NCBI RefSeq assembly: GCF_014202825.1
Contig: NZ_JACHHP010000002.1
Location: forward strand, 868,001-932,000
Source: Chiayiivirga flava
GTDB taxonomy: Bacteria; Pseudomonadota; Gammaproteobacteria; Xanthomonadales; Xanthomonadaceae
DNA: 64,000 nucleotides
Reading direction: 5' to 3'
Part shown: positions 1 to 8,307 of the stretch, in pieces
Layout: every line of letters begins with the position of its first letter
Position numbering within the stretch: the stretch's first letter is position 1
Notes under the pieces: model-generated
What the model saw: only the letters and a program-made list of their open reading frames with translations
The model's database searches: none
Told to the model about the DNA's origin: nothing
Position numbers and translations under genes: made by a program

Positions 1-826
1 CGCAGGTCCGTTCTCGGCCACCTGCGCGCCCATGCTCGAGGCCTGCCTCGAACGCAAGACGCACTACCTCGACATCACCGGCGAAATCGACGTTTTCGCC
101 CACTGCCACGCGCAGCACGACCGCGCCAGAACCGCCGGCGTCGTGGTGCTGCCCGGCGCGGGCTTCGACGTGGTGCCAACGGACTGCCTTGCCGCACAGC
201 TCAAGCGCGATCTGCCCGGCGCCACGCACCTCACCCTTGCGTTCGACGCCGGCGGCGGGCTGAGCCCCGGCACGGCCAAGAGCAGCGTCGAGGGCCTCGC
301 CAAGGGCGGCCGTGCGCGCATCGACGGCCGGCTGCAGCGCGTGCCGCTGGCGTGGAAGACGCGCGAGTTCGTGCGCGACGGAAAGACGCGCACCGCGATG
401 ACCATTCCGTGGGGCGATGTGTACACCGCCTTCGTGTCGACCGGCATCCCGAACATCGAGGTGTATCTGTCGGTGCCGCCGTCCACCGTGACCCGCATGC
501 GGCGTCTGCGGCGCATCTCGATGCTGCTGGGGCTCGGCGCGGTGCAGCGCTTCCTGAAGCGGCGCGTGGAGAAGACCGTCCGCGGCCCGTCCGACGCCAA
601 ACGCGCGAGCACCGACACCTTCGTCTGGGGCGAGGCGCGCGACGCCAACGGCACGGTGCACAAGGGCACGCTGCGCACGCCGAACGGCTACGACATCACC
701 GTGACCGCCTCGCTCGGCATCGTCCAGCACCTGATGAAGACGACGGTGCCGGGCGGCTATTACACCCCGTCGCTGCTGATGGGCCCGGACTACGTGCTGG
801 GCCTGCCCGGGGTGTCGCGCGAATGA
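1..826 (+). CDS. Saccharopine dehydrogenase-like / trans-acting enoyl reductase family protein (5' truncated)
   Basis: The frame is open from the left edge, so the N-terminal NAD(P)-binding part with the glycine-rich loop is missing and only the C-terminal ~275 residues are present. The visible part begins AGPFSATCAPMLEACL and continues with HYLDITGE, the conserved end of the nucleotide-binding half in saccharopine-dehydrogenase-like oxidoreductases. GAGFDVVPTDCLA and GLSPGTAKSSVEG follow, matching the family's second domain. The protein is probably a soluble NAD(P)-dependent oxidoreductase; the substrate cannot be told. Members of this family include lysine-pathway enzymes and trans-acting enoyl reductases, and the short C-terminal half here looks more like the latter. 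The ATG at 32 is internal and not the start. Confidence 0.8.
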   Translation, partial: AGPFSATCAPMLEACLERKTHYLDITGEIDVFAHCHAQHDRARTAGVVVLPGAGFDVVPTDCLAAQLKRDLPGATHLTLAFDAGGGLSPGTAKSSVEGLAKGGRARIDGRLQRVPLAWKTREFVRDGKTRTAMTIPWGDVYTAFVSTGIPNIEVYLSVPPSTVTRMRRLRRISMLLGLGAVQRFLKRRVEKTVRGPSDAKRASTDTFVWGEARDANGTVHKGTLRTPNGYDITVTASLGIVQHLMKTTVPGGYYTPSLLMGPDYVLGLPGVSRE

Positions 827-909
827 GGTACCCGCGGCAGCGGACTTGGCAGCGTCATCGGCACTCCGTACCCTTGACCGGCTGATCCGCCCCCTTTCCC
901 GGAACCGTC

Positions 910-1578
910 ATGTCCAGCGCTCCCGCTTCGTCCGCCGCCCGCATGGGCCCGCTTTCCTGGCTGATCTTCAGCTCGCGCTGGCTGCAGTTGCCGCTGTACC
1001 TGGGCCTGATCGCGGCGCAGTGCGTCTACGTTTTCCTGTTCGGCAAGGAATTGCTGCACCTCATCACCGATGCGAACCAGCTCGACGAGATGCAGATGAT
1101 GCTGCTCGTTCTGGGCCTGATCGACGTGGTGATGATCTCCAACCTGCTGGTGATGGTGATCGTCGGCGGCTACGAAACCTTCGTCTCGCGCCTGAACCTG
1201 CAGGGCCACCCGGACCAGCCCGAATGGCTGAGCCACGTGAACGCGTCGGTGCTGAAGGTGAAGCTCGCGATGGCGATCATCGGCATCTCGTCGATCCACC
1301 TGCTCAAGACCTTCATCGAGGCTGGCGCGCTGGGATCGGAGGTGTCGCGTCTGCCGTGCCTGATCGATCTGAAGTCGACCGATCCGCAGATGGCCTCGCT
1401 GCTGTCCAACCCGGCCGTGATCGAGGCGCTGAACAGCGCCGGCAAGTGCGTCACCGAAACCGGCGTGCTCTGGCAGACGATCATCCACTGCGTGTTCATT
1501 CTTTCGGCGATCGGCATCGCGTGGACGGATCGACTGATGCAGGTGCCGTCGGGGCAGAAGCCGATCGTTCACCACTGA
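910..1578 (+). CDS. YqhA family (UPF0114) inner-membrane protein
   Basis: A 222-residue integral membrane protein with at least three hydrophobic stretches (about residues 30-50, 65-90 and 120-140), plus a C-terminal one around 185-205. The segment LGLIDVVMISNLLVMVIVGGYETFVS and the following soluble loop LNLQGHPDQPEWLSHVNA are the conserved core of the UPF0114/YqhA family, whose function is unknown. Length is slightly above the usual ~165-190 because of an inserted stretch around residues 150-180. It starts 83 bases after the preceding gene and ends 18 bases before the convergent sortase gene. No function is proposed beyond membrane location. Confidence 0.88.
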   Translation: MSSAPASSAARMGPLSWLIFSSRWLQLPLYLGLIAAQCVYVFLFGKELLHLITDANQLDEMQMMLLVLGLIDVVMISNLLVMVIVGGYETFVSRLNLQGHPDQPEWLSHVNASVLKVKLAMAIIGISSIHLLKTFIEAGALGSEVSRLPCLIDLKSTDPQMASLLSNPAVIEALNSAGKCVTETGVLWQTIIHCVFILSAIGIAWTDRLMQVPSGQKPIVHH

Positions 1579-1596
1579 GCCCGCGGGCGCGACGCG

Positions 1597-2247
1597 TTAC
1601 GGTACGGACGCCACCGCGTCCGTGCGCACCGCCCGCACCGCGAAGCGCATCGGTCCGCCGGCCGTCAGCGCGTCGAACGGCCAGCATGTGACGAGCCAGA
1701 GCGTGTCGGTGTCGGCATCCAGCGCCAGGCGCTCGCTGCGCGCATCGGCGATGCGGGTGTCGGCGACGCGGTAGCGGGTTTCGCCCGCAGGGCCCTGCAA
1801 CAACACCTCGTCGCCGACGGCGAGGTCACGCAGGAACGCGAAATGCGTGTCGCGGTGGCCGCTGACGACCACCGTGCCGTGCGTGCCGGGCGCGGCGCTC
1901 GACTCGGCCCAGCCGGGGCCGAACGCCAGCGTGCGTCCGCTGTCGCCGGCCAGCACGATCTGATCCACGCCCTGTCCGGGCGCGCGCAGACGGGCGACGG
2001 GCGCCGTGTCGGCCCACGGCCACGGCGCATGCGGCTTGCCGGTCGCGAGCGTGTGCGTCCATGCATCGTGCAAGAGCCACTGCGCGAGGCCGGCCTTGGC
2101 GTGGATCCAGCCCGCCTGCACAGCGAGCGTCAGCGCCGCCACGCAAAGCGCCAGCGCGATCACGCGTTTGCGCGGCCTCGCCGCATCGCGTCGTGCCGGT
2201 GGCGGTAGCGCCGCAGCACGCTCCGCAAGGCTCAGATCGGTTGCCAT
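1597..2247 (-). CDS. Class GN sortase
   Basis: Transpeptidase of the Gram-negative class GN sortases (TIGR03784-type), expected to cleave a C-terminal sorting signal of a dedicated partner at the inner membrane. The 216-aa protein has one N-terminal membrane anchor (about residues 28-46) and a periplasmic catalytic domain. The catalytic triad is visible: His131 in SGHRDTHF, Cys188 in LVTCWPF and a conserved Arg at 201 or 205. The ATG at 2247 was chosen because it overlaps the end of the 65-aa gene upstream and gives a normal-length protein; the longer open frame upstream is out-of-frame DNA of that small gene. It is the last gene of the target-protein / small-gene / sortase operon. Confidence 0.9.
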   Translation of the reverse strand: MATDLSLAERAAALPPPARRDAARPRKRVIALALCVAALTLAVQAGWIHAKAGLAQWLLHDAWTHTLATGKPHAPWPWADTAPVARLRAPGQGVDQIVLAGDSGRTLAFGPGWAESSAAPGTHGTVVVSGHRDTHFAFLRDLAVGDEVLLQGPAGETRYRVADTRIADARSERLALDADTDTLWLVTCWPFDALTAGGPMRFAVRAVRTDAVASVP

Positions 2248-2429
2248 TCGCCGTCCGCCGCAAGGGACGCGCCGCGTTCCGGATGGCTGCGCCAGTCGCG
2301 CAGGCCCGTGACGAACGCCGGATCCAGATGCACGTGGGCATCGGCGCCCAGGCTCGTCTCCTGATCGTCGCGCAGCAAGGGACGGCGGTTGGCGGGGTGG
2401 AAGAAGTCGCGGGGAAGGCAAAGATCCAT
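2232..2429 (-). CDS. Unannotated 65-aa protein between sortase target and sortase
   Basis: A short frame lies exactly in the otherwise unexplained 205-base space between the sortase target gene and the sortase gene. It begins with ATG at 2429, preceded by a clear ribosome-binding site (GGAGA about eight bases upstream), 23 bases after the target stop. Its stop overlaps the sortase start by 16 bases, so the three genes look translationally coupled. The product starts MDLCLPRDFFHPANRRPLL, is rich in Asp, Arg and His, and has no signal peptide or membrane segment. I do not recognise the family. Position suggests a role with the sortase or its substrate; that is inference. Confidence 0.62.
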   Translation of the reverse strand: MDLCLPRDFFHPANRRPLLRDDQETSLGADAHVHLDPAFVTGLRDWRSHPERGASLAADGEWQPI

Positions 2430-2452
2430 GGGGGGTCTCCTGCAGGCAAGTG

Positions 2453-4483
2453 CTACGCGGATTCGGCGAGCGTGCGGGTGGGGCGGGGGTGCGTCAGCGC
2501 CAGTGCAAGCAACAACAGTGCCGCCGCCCACGCCGCGAGGCTGCGCGCGCCGGTGGCGCCCTGCGCGAGGGCCAGGGCGTCCTCGCCGCCGTTCTCGAAT
2601 CGGGTCGAGGCGAGCGCCGCGTCGGACGGGCGCGCCACCTGCCGCTCCACCGCGACCAGGCTGGTGTAGCGGCTGACGAGGTGATGCTCGATGCCGAGCG
2701 CGACGATGGCGCTGCGGATGGTGGCTTCGTCCGCGCCCTGGCGCAGTGCGTCTTCGAGCGATTCGATCTTGTGCCTGCCCCACAGCCGCGCGACGCCGTC
2801 GACCCGTGTGCCGCGTCCGAGCGCCAGCGTGTCGCTCCATTCGCCCTGCGCGCTCCAGCCGCTCGCGACGAGCGTGCCGCTGCCGTCGCCACCGAGTTTC
2901 GCGACCGCCAGCAACGGCTCGCCGTGGTAGAGATCGGGCAGCGTCTCCGGATAGGCCTCGGTGCCCGGCGGCCACGCCAGGTCCACGCCGCGCAGCGCGG
3001 GCCGGTCGAGCTTGGCGAACAATGTCTGCATGCGTTGCGCCACCTCGCCGGTGGAGCGGATCACCAGTGCACTGCCGCGGCCGATCTGCGCCGCCTTCTG
3101 CAGGAACCAGCCGTTGGGCGCGTTGCCGATGCCGACCGGAAACAGCCGGGCCTCGCCGAGATCGCGTTCGATCTGCGCCAGCAGCGCGGACTCGTTGCCG
3201 ACGCCGGCATCGGTGGCGAACACCACCTGGCGCACGAAACCGGGCGCGGCCTCGCCCTGCAGCGCCGCGCGCAGCGCGGGAGCCATCTCGGTGCCGCCGT
3301 CCGCCTGCAGCGCGGCGATCCAGTCGGACGCGATGCGGATGTGCTCGGCATCGGCCGGCACCGGCTGCATGAACAATTGCTCGGTCGTCGAGTTGAACTG
3401 GACGAGGTTGAAGCGATCGCCGGGCCGCAGCCGCGCCAGCGCCTCGGCGAGCGCATCGCGCGCCTGCACGATGGCGCTGCCGGACATCGAGCCGGAGGTG
3501 TCGATGACCAGGATCAGCTCGCGCGGCAACGGCGCGATCTCCTGCGTCGGCGGCAGCAGCATCGCGTAGGCGTACGTTGCATCGTCGCGCTGTTCGACGA
3601 ACAGCGCGCTTTGCGGATCGGCCACGGCCGTCGGGATCCAGCGCAGCTCGAAATCGCGCTCGGGCAGGGTGGCGAAGTCCTTGAGCCGCACGACGAACCG
3701 CTCCGCGTGCCGGGTGGTCTCGATCGCGTGCGTGGGGCTCTCGATGGCGTCCAGCGCCACGCCGGGGGTCAGGTTGATCTGCAGCGAGACGACCGGCGGC
3801 GGCGCCGTGTCGGCCGACGCGGCCACGGCGGCGGGTGCCAGCGCGTGCGGATCGCCGTCGCGCGGAGCCGAGTCAGGCAGTGCGAGCGCCGTCGACGGCG
3901 TGTAGCGCGGCGTGAGACCGAGCGGCAGGTCGATCGAGAACTGCCCGTCGCGGAAGTCCACCGCCTGCCAGTACGCGATCCGCACCGTCACCGTTTCGCC
4001 GGGTCCGATGTTGGCGACCGACGTGCGGAAGAGGTTCGGACGATTCTGTTCGACCATGCCCGCACGCTGGCCCTGCGCCGCGGCGGCCTGGTAGATCGCC
4101 TGTGCCTGCGCCTTCTCGTGGATCTCGCCGACCACCTCGCGCTCGCCGATGGCGAGCCTGAGTTCACCGACCGCCGCGCCCGCGGGTAGCGGCAACAGGT
4201 AGCGGCCTTCGAGCCACTGGCTGCCGTCGTTGATATAGCGCTGCTCCACCGTCACCTCGGCCAGCAGGCCGGTCACATTGAACGTGACATCGGTTTCGAG
4301 CGCGGCGCTGTCACGCCAGCCGCCATCGGCGGTGGCGAACTGCAGGCCTTCCGGATCGGGCGCCTGCGCGCCGGCACGCGCGGCGAGCGCGAGCAGAAGA
4401 AATCCGAATCCCAGCCGCCGCTGGCGCTGCAGACGCGGGCTCGTGAAGAGGCGGGGCTTGCGGGTAAGACGCGCGGGCTGCAT
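2453..4483 (-). CDS. Marine proteobacterial sortase target protein (VIT + vWA domains)
   Basis: Dedicated substrate of the neighbouring class GN sortase (TIGR03788-type). The 676-aa product has an N-terminal signal segment (to about residue 40), a VIT domain (about 45-180) and a von Willebrand A domain starting near 322 with the MIDAS motif DTSGSMSGS (328-336), Thr398 and Asp425. The C-terminus has a hydrophobic helix followed by a short basic tail (THPRPTR), the layout of a sorting signal. The residues before the helix read LAQGATGA rather than LPXTG. The ATG at 4483 was chosen because GAGGA lies nine bases upstream and it starts the signal segment; the frame stays open 189 bases further. 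Probably a periplasmic or outer-envelope metal-dependent adhesin-like protein. Confidence 0.9.
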   Translation of the reverse strand: MQPARLTRKPRLFTSPRLQRQRRLGFGFLLLALAARAGAQAPDPEGLQFATADGGWRDSAALETDVTFNVTGLLAEVTVEQRYINDGSQWLEGRYLLPLPAGAAVGELRLAIGEREVVGEIHEKAQAQAIYQAAAAQGQRAGMVEQNRPNLFRTSVANIGPGETVTVRIAYWQAVDFRDGQFSIDLPLGLTPRYTPSTALALPDSAPRDGDPHALAPAAVAASADTAPPPVVSLQINLTPGVALDAIESPTHAIETTRHAERFVVRLKDFATLPERDFELRWIPTAVADPQSALFVEQRDDATYAYAMLLPPTQEIAPLPRELILVIDTSGSMSGSAIVQARDALAEALARLRPGDRFNLVQFNSTTEQLFMQPVPADAEHIRIASDWIAALQADGGTEMAPALRAALQGEAAPGFVRQVVFATDAGVGNESALLAQIERDLGEARLFPVGIGNAPNGWFLQKAAQIGRGSALVIRSTGEVAQRMQTLFAKLDRPALRGVDLAWPPGTEAYPETLPDLYHGEPLLAVAKLGGDGSGTLVASGWSAQGEWSDTLALGRGTRVDGVARLWGRHKIESLEDALRQGADEATIRSAIVALGIEHHLVSRYTSLVAVERQVARPSDAALASTRFENGGEDALALAQGATGARSLAAWAAALLLLALALTHPRPTRTLAESA

Positions 4484-4689
4484 TGGGCTGTCCTCGCCGC
4501 GAACCGTTCGCGGATGGGAGCATTCCGAACCCTCGCGAGGCCGATGGCGCGGCACACCGGGGCGGATCGTCCGACCGTTCGTGGCAAATCGCGGGCGCTG
4601 GCCGCGGCGCGCGCAGCCCATCGCCGCGCCGCACGCCGCCATGACGGCGGCCACGTTATCCTTGCCCCGCACCCACGTCAGGCCATCGC

Positions 4690-5379
4690 ATGTCCCGCCT
4701 CATCGCCATCGTCGAAGACGAACCCGCCATCCGCTCCAACTACGTCGACGCGCTGACGCGTTTCGGCCATCAGGTCGCGGCGTTTGCATCGCGCCCGGAG
4801 GCGCAGCAGGCATTCGCCCTGAAGCTGCCGGACCTGGTCATCATCGACGTGGGCCTGGGCGACGAACCCGAAGGCGGCTTCGATCTGTGCCGCGAACTGC
4901 GCGGACGCTCGGCCACGCTGCCGATCCTGTTCCTCACCGCGCGCGATTCGGACCTGGACGTGATCTCCGGCCTGCGCCTGGGCGCCGACGACTACCTCAC
5001 CAAGGACATCTCGCTCGCGCAGCTCACCGCGCGCGTGCAGGCGCTGTTCCGCCGCACCGACGCGCTGCGCTCGCCGCAGTCGAAGGACACGGTGATCGCG
5101 CTGCGCGGCCTGCGGCTGGAGCTCGAACGCATGCGCGTGACGTGGAACGGCGAAGACGTGCCGCTGACCGTGACCGAGTTCTGGATGGTGCATGCGCTCG
5201 CGCATCGGCCGGGGCACGTGAAATCGCGCGAGCAGCTGATGCGCGAGGCGCAGATCGTCGTCGACGACGCCACCGTCACCTCGCACATCAAGCGCATGCG
5301 CAAGAAGTTCGTCGCGCTGGACGCGGCGTTCGACGAAATCGACACGGTGCACGGCGCCGGCTACCGCTGGCGTCCGTGA
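4690..5379 (+). CDS. pdsR: Response regulator of the proteobacterial dedicated sortase system (PdsR type)
   Basis: OmpR-class DNA-binding response regulator of 229 aa. The receiver domain (1-120) has acidic residues Asp10/Glu11, phospho-acceptor Asp53 in VIIDVGLGD, Thr83 and Lys105. The winged-helix domain follows (about 135-229, ending GAGYRWRP). The overall sequence, including VIIDVGLGDEPEGGFDLC, fits the PdsR family that accompanies class GN sortases (TIGR03787). It is divergent from the target-sortase operon, with a 206-base shared intergenic region where it most likely acts. The usual partner kinase PdsS does not follow; the next gene is convergent and encodes a TPR protein. Partner and signal are therefore unknown here. 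Confidence 0.87.
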   Translation: MSRLIAIVEDEPAIRSNYVDALTRFGHQVAAFASRPEAQQAFALKLPDLVIIDVGLGDEPEGGFDLCRELRGRSATLPILFLTARDSDLDVISGLRLGADDYLTKDISLAQLTARVQALFRRTDALRSPQSKDTVIALRGLRLELERMRVTWNGEDVPLTVTEFWMVHALAHRPGHVKSREQLMREAQIVVDDATVTSHIKRMRKKFVALDAAFDEIDTVHGAGYRWRP

Positions 5380-5410
5380 CGGTCCGTGCCCGGACAGTCC
5401 GTGCCGCGTT

Positions 5411-5429
5411 CGGCTGACGGACTCAGCCG
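5411..5429. terminator. Short hairpin between convergent genes
   Basis: CGGCTGA / TCAGCCG stem of 7 bp with a 5-base loop, in the 43-base gap between the convergent pdsR-like gene and the TPR lipoprotein gene; the 3' arm includes the stop codon of the latter. It has no T-run, so a bidirectional terminator is only a suggestion. Confidence 0.3.
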
Positions 5430-6679
5430 CAGCGTTCGGCCAGCGGCGCGAGTTCGTCGAGTTCCGGGGGCGTCAGTCCGGTCGCCCGCACCCGCGCGCG
5501 TGCCTCGCAGGCTGCCGGTATGTCGCCCGCGGCGACCGCAGTGGTGGCCAGCAGGATCCAGCTGCCGATATCGCGCCGCACGGTAAGGTTCTGCTGCGCG
5601 AGCGCATAGGCGCGTTCGGGTTTGCCGATCTCGATGAAGAATTCGGCGGCGTGGTGTGCATACGCGCCGGGATACGTCTCGAGCAGCGCTTCGTAGCCGG
5701 CCTCGGCTTCGCGTGCGAGGCGCTCGGCGTCGGTCTCGTTGCCCGCGGCGCGCTCGACGCCCGAGAGCGCAGCGAGGAATTCGGCATTGCCGGTCTGTGC
5801 GATCACTTCGCGATACAGCTCCCGCGCACGTTCGGTGTTGCCGAGCGCGGCCTCGCATTCGGCCAGGTGTTCGGTCGCGAGGTAGTACTGCGGCAGCCGC
5901 GCGTGCGCCGCGGCGAAGAAATCGCGCGCCTGCCGCACCTGGCCGAAACGCAGCAGCGCGATGCCCTGCTGCACGTGCAGCCACGCCAGCGGCACCGGAT
6001 TAGTGTCGCGGTACTGCGTCTGCGCCGCACGGTAGAGGAAGGTGGCGCCCGCGAGATCGCCGTGCATTACGCGCAGGTCGGCGCGGTGTGCCAGTTCGTA
6101 GAAGTCCGGGGTGACGTCGGTGGCCTTGTCGAATTCGCCGCGCAGCGCGGCATAGTCGCCGAGCGCGAGTGCGATCTCGCGTCGCGTCGACGCAAGATCG
6201 GCCGCACTGGCGCCGTGTTCCTGCGCTGCGTCGAGATCGTCGAGCGCCTCGCGAAACCGGTGGAAGCCAGACCGCACCACGCCGCGCAGCTGGTAGGCCC
6301 GCGCCGCGGCCGGATCGGCGGCGATGGCCGTGTCGAGCAGCACCATCGCCTCTTCCGCGTCGGACAGACGACCGGTGACGCGGAAGCGATGGTAGAGATC
6401 GCCCGCGAGCGCTACCCGATGCACCGCCATGTCACGCGCGGCGATGATGCGGCGGTATTCGTCGATGCGTGCGTCCAGGTTGCCGACGTAGATCGCGCCG
6501 CTGGTGGTGCGGTAGGCGTCGGGCTGCAGCGGCCAGGTCGGATCGGCGCGAGCGTCGTTCGCGATGGGGGACGCGGATGCGTCATCGGCAACGGCAGTCG
6601 CGTCGCCGGCCACGGTGGCGCGGTCGTGCGCACAGCCGAAGAGTGTGGCGAGCGCGGCCACGGCGAGGATCATGCGCAT
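5423..6679 (-). CDS. TPR-repeat lipoprotein
   Basis: A 418-aa secreted protein. The N-terminus MRMILAVAALATLFGC ends in a lipobox-like L-F-G-C, so lipid anchoring in the envelope is likely. From about residue 75 onward the protein is a run of tetratricopeptide helices (patterns such as AARAYQLRGVVRSG, PLAWLHVQQGIALLRFGQ, EHLAECEAALGNTERA), typical of protein-protein scaffolds. The ATG at 6679 was chosen because CGGAG lies about eight bases upstream; a second ATG two codons later is also possible. It lies 143 bases downstream of the DUF4331 gene on the same strand. Such TPR proteins are often found next to DUF4331 genes, so the two may work together, but the activity is unknown. Confidence 0.82.
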   Translation of the reverse strand: MRMILAVAALATLFGCAHDRATVAGDATAVADDASASPIANDARADPTWPLQPDAYRTTSGAIYVGNLDARIDEYRRIIAARDMAVHRVALAGDLYHRFRVTGRLSDAEEAMVLLDTAIAADPAAARAYQLRGVVRSGFHRFREALDDLDAAQEHGASAADLASTRREIALALGDYAALRGEFDKATDVTPDFYELAHRADLRVMHGDLAGATFLYRAAQTQYRDTNPVPLAWLHVQQGIALLRFGQVRQARDFFAAAHARLPQYYLATEHLAECEAALGNTERARELYREVIAQTGNAEFLAALSGVERAAGNETDAERLAREAEAGYEALLETYPGAYAHHAAEFFIEIGKPERAYALAQQNLTVRRDIGSWILLATTAVAAGDIPAACEARARVRATGLTPPELDELAPLAERCG

Positions 6680-6822
6680 GTGCGGCTCCGTGCAGAAGGA
6701 AATCGATCGACACCAGGGACGATGCTCGGCCGGCGGAACAGGCCAACGATAACGTGCGTGCTTTCTGCCCTTCACGCCGACCGGGCCAAACCCGGCCGGC
6801 GTGAAGGACTCCCCGGGGTCGA

Positions 6823-8307
6823 TCAGTTCGCCGCGCCCAGGAACGGGAAGTCGGCCAGGAACGTGCTGTCGTTGTCGACGTTGTCGCTGACGCCCGGGCC
6901 GACCACCGCGCCGAGGGTGTCGTCGATCACATCACGTTCGAGCGTGCGGCCACCGCACTGGCCGGCGACGCCCAGTTCCACTGCGAGGTACGCGTCGCAA
7001 TCCGGGATCGAGGCATCGATGACGAGACGATCGTCCACCAGCACCGGCGCGAGGTCCGCCGGCGGCAGCACCGTGTTGCCGGTGGTGCCGTCGAGCGTGT
7101 CGAGCGCCGCAAGGTTGGCCTGAATCTCGTCCTGGAACGCTGCCGCCCAGCCCGCGGGATCGACCGCGGTGTTGTACGCATCCTTCTTGCCGGTGCTCGC
7201 CAGCAGGTCGATCAGCGCGGTGTTGATGCCCGGACGGCCCATGCGGTCGATCTGGCCAAGCTGGTTGAGGCTGCAGTCCAGGCCCACCACCGAGCTTGCG
7301 CGCGTCAGCGGAATCGTCACCGGGGCGAAGCCGTCGCGCGTCGGCGTGACGTCGAGCTCGGCCGTGTCGCAGTCGCTGAAGGTGAAATCGAGCGTGCCGA
7401 ACGGCGTTTCGACCAGATCGTCCGGATCGAACGCCGGCGGGAACGACGGGCCCGAGCCGCTGACCACGGGTACCGACGCGGTGTTGCCGTTCGCGGCGAT
7501 GTCACCGATGCCGTACAGCGCGAGCTGCTCGCCCTCGTTGTCGAACACGTTCCAGTACGTGACGAGCCGGTACGGAAGGTGGTTCTTGGCCGCGGACTTC
7601 GCCGGCGGATCGTTCGCGGTGACCGACTCGATCACCTGCACGATCAGGCCGTGGCCCGGGTTGGCCGGATCCCACCACATGCCGGTGAAGCCCGGGCCGA
7701 CGCCGGCGTCTCCGGTGCGTTCGGTGGAGGCGTACACCTTGAGGGTGGAGTTGGCACCGCTGTCGGTGAGGCGGTCGCGCGACACGCCAAGCACGATCGA
7801 CAGCGTATTGAGCCCGGCGAAGAAATTGACGCCCGGATCGGTGAAGGCCGGCACCAGCGTGTCGCGGGTTTCGTTGAACGCGTCCAGGTCGAAGAAGAAC
7901 GGATCGTCGCGCAGCCCGGCGAAGACGCGCAGCTCGTCCGCGTCGACGATTTCGCCGAGATTGCCCTCGGCATACAGCGTGTCGCCTTCGTTGCGACACA
8001 ACACGCGCGTCGCTTCGTCCGGGAAGGTGCAGGTGATCGTGGTGTCGCCGCCGTCGCCGCCGTTGGAGATGTTGAAGCGGTACGACACCGCATCGGAGAA
8101 GCGCGAGTTCGCGTTCGCGACCGGCAGCACGGTCGCCACGAGGATCACCTCGTTGGCGTCGTTCGGGTTGACAAAGGCGTAGACGTCGTTGATGTCGGCC
8201 GCCGGATCGGCGGTGGTGAGCGGCGAATCGCGGTGGTCGGCGGCACAGGCAGCGCCGATGCCGGTGGCAAGCAGTGAGAGGAACAGTGCCGTACGTTGGA
8301 TGGTCAT
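6823..8307 (-). CDS. Exported DUF4331 family protein with an inserted domain
   Basis: A 494-aa protein with a signal peptide (cleavage near residue 22, GAACA-ADHRDSP). The segments DHRDSPLTTADPAADINDVYAF and NTLSIVLGV (first ~200 residues) and QIDRMGRPGINTALI (about 351-365 onward) are hallmarks of DUF4331, whose function is unknown. Between them, at about residues 207-345, lies an extra segment beginning GMWWDPANPGHGLIVQVI and containing TYWNVFDNEGEQLALYGIG and GTLDFTFSDCD. This resembles the WWxPxxsGxG repeat seen near the C-terminus of many secreted Xanthomonadales proteins. The start at 8307 has GGAG about ten bases upstream and gives the signal peptide directly. Calcium or other ligand binding is not shown. 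Confidence 0.87.
   Translation of the reverse strand: MTIQRTALFLSLLATGIGAACAADHRDSPLTTADPAADINDVYAFVNPNDANEVILVATVLPVANANSRFSDAVSYRFNISNGGDGGDTTITCTFPDEATRVLCRNEGDTLYAEGNLGEIVDADELRVFAGLRDDPFFFDLDAFNETRDTLVPAFTDPGVNFFAGLNTLSIVLGVSRDRLTDSGANSTLKVYASTERTGDAGVGPGFTGMWWDPANPGHGLIVQVIESVTANDPPAKSAAKNHLPYRLVTYWNVFDNEGEQLALYGIGDIAANGNTASVPVVSGSGPSFPPAFDPDDLVETPFGTLDFTFSDCDTAELDVTPTRDGFAPVTIPLTRASSVVGLDCSLNQLGQIDRMGRPGINTALIDLLASTGKKDAYNTAVDPAGWAAAFQDEIQANLAALDTLDGTTGNTVLPPADLAPVLVDDRLVIDASIPDCDAYLAVELGVAGQCGGRTLERDVIDDTLGAVVGPGVSDNVDNDSTFLADFPFLGAAN

Noticed and set aside
2450-4189. A 579-aa plus-strand frame over the sortase target gene
   Set aside because: No recognisable family and typical shadow composition; the VIT/vWA gene is on the minus strand.
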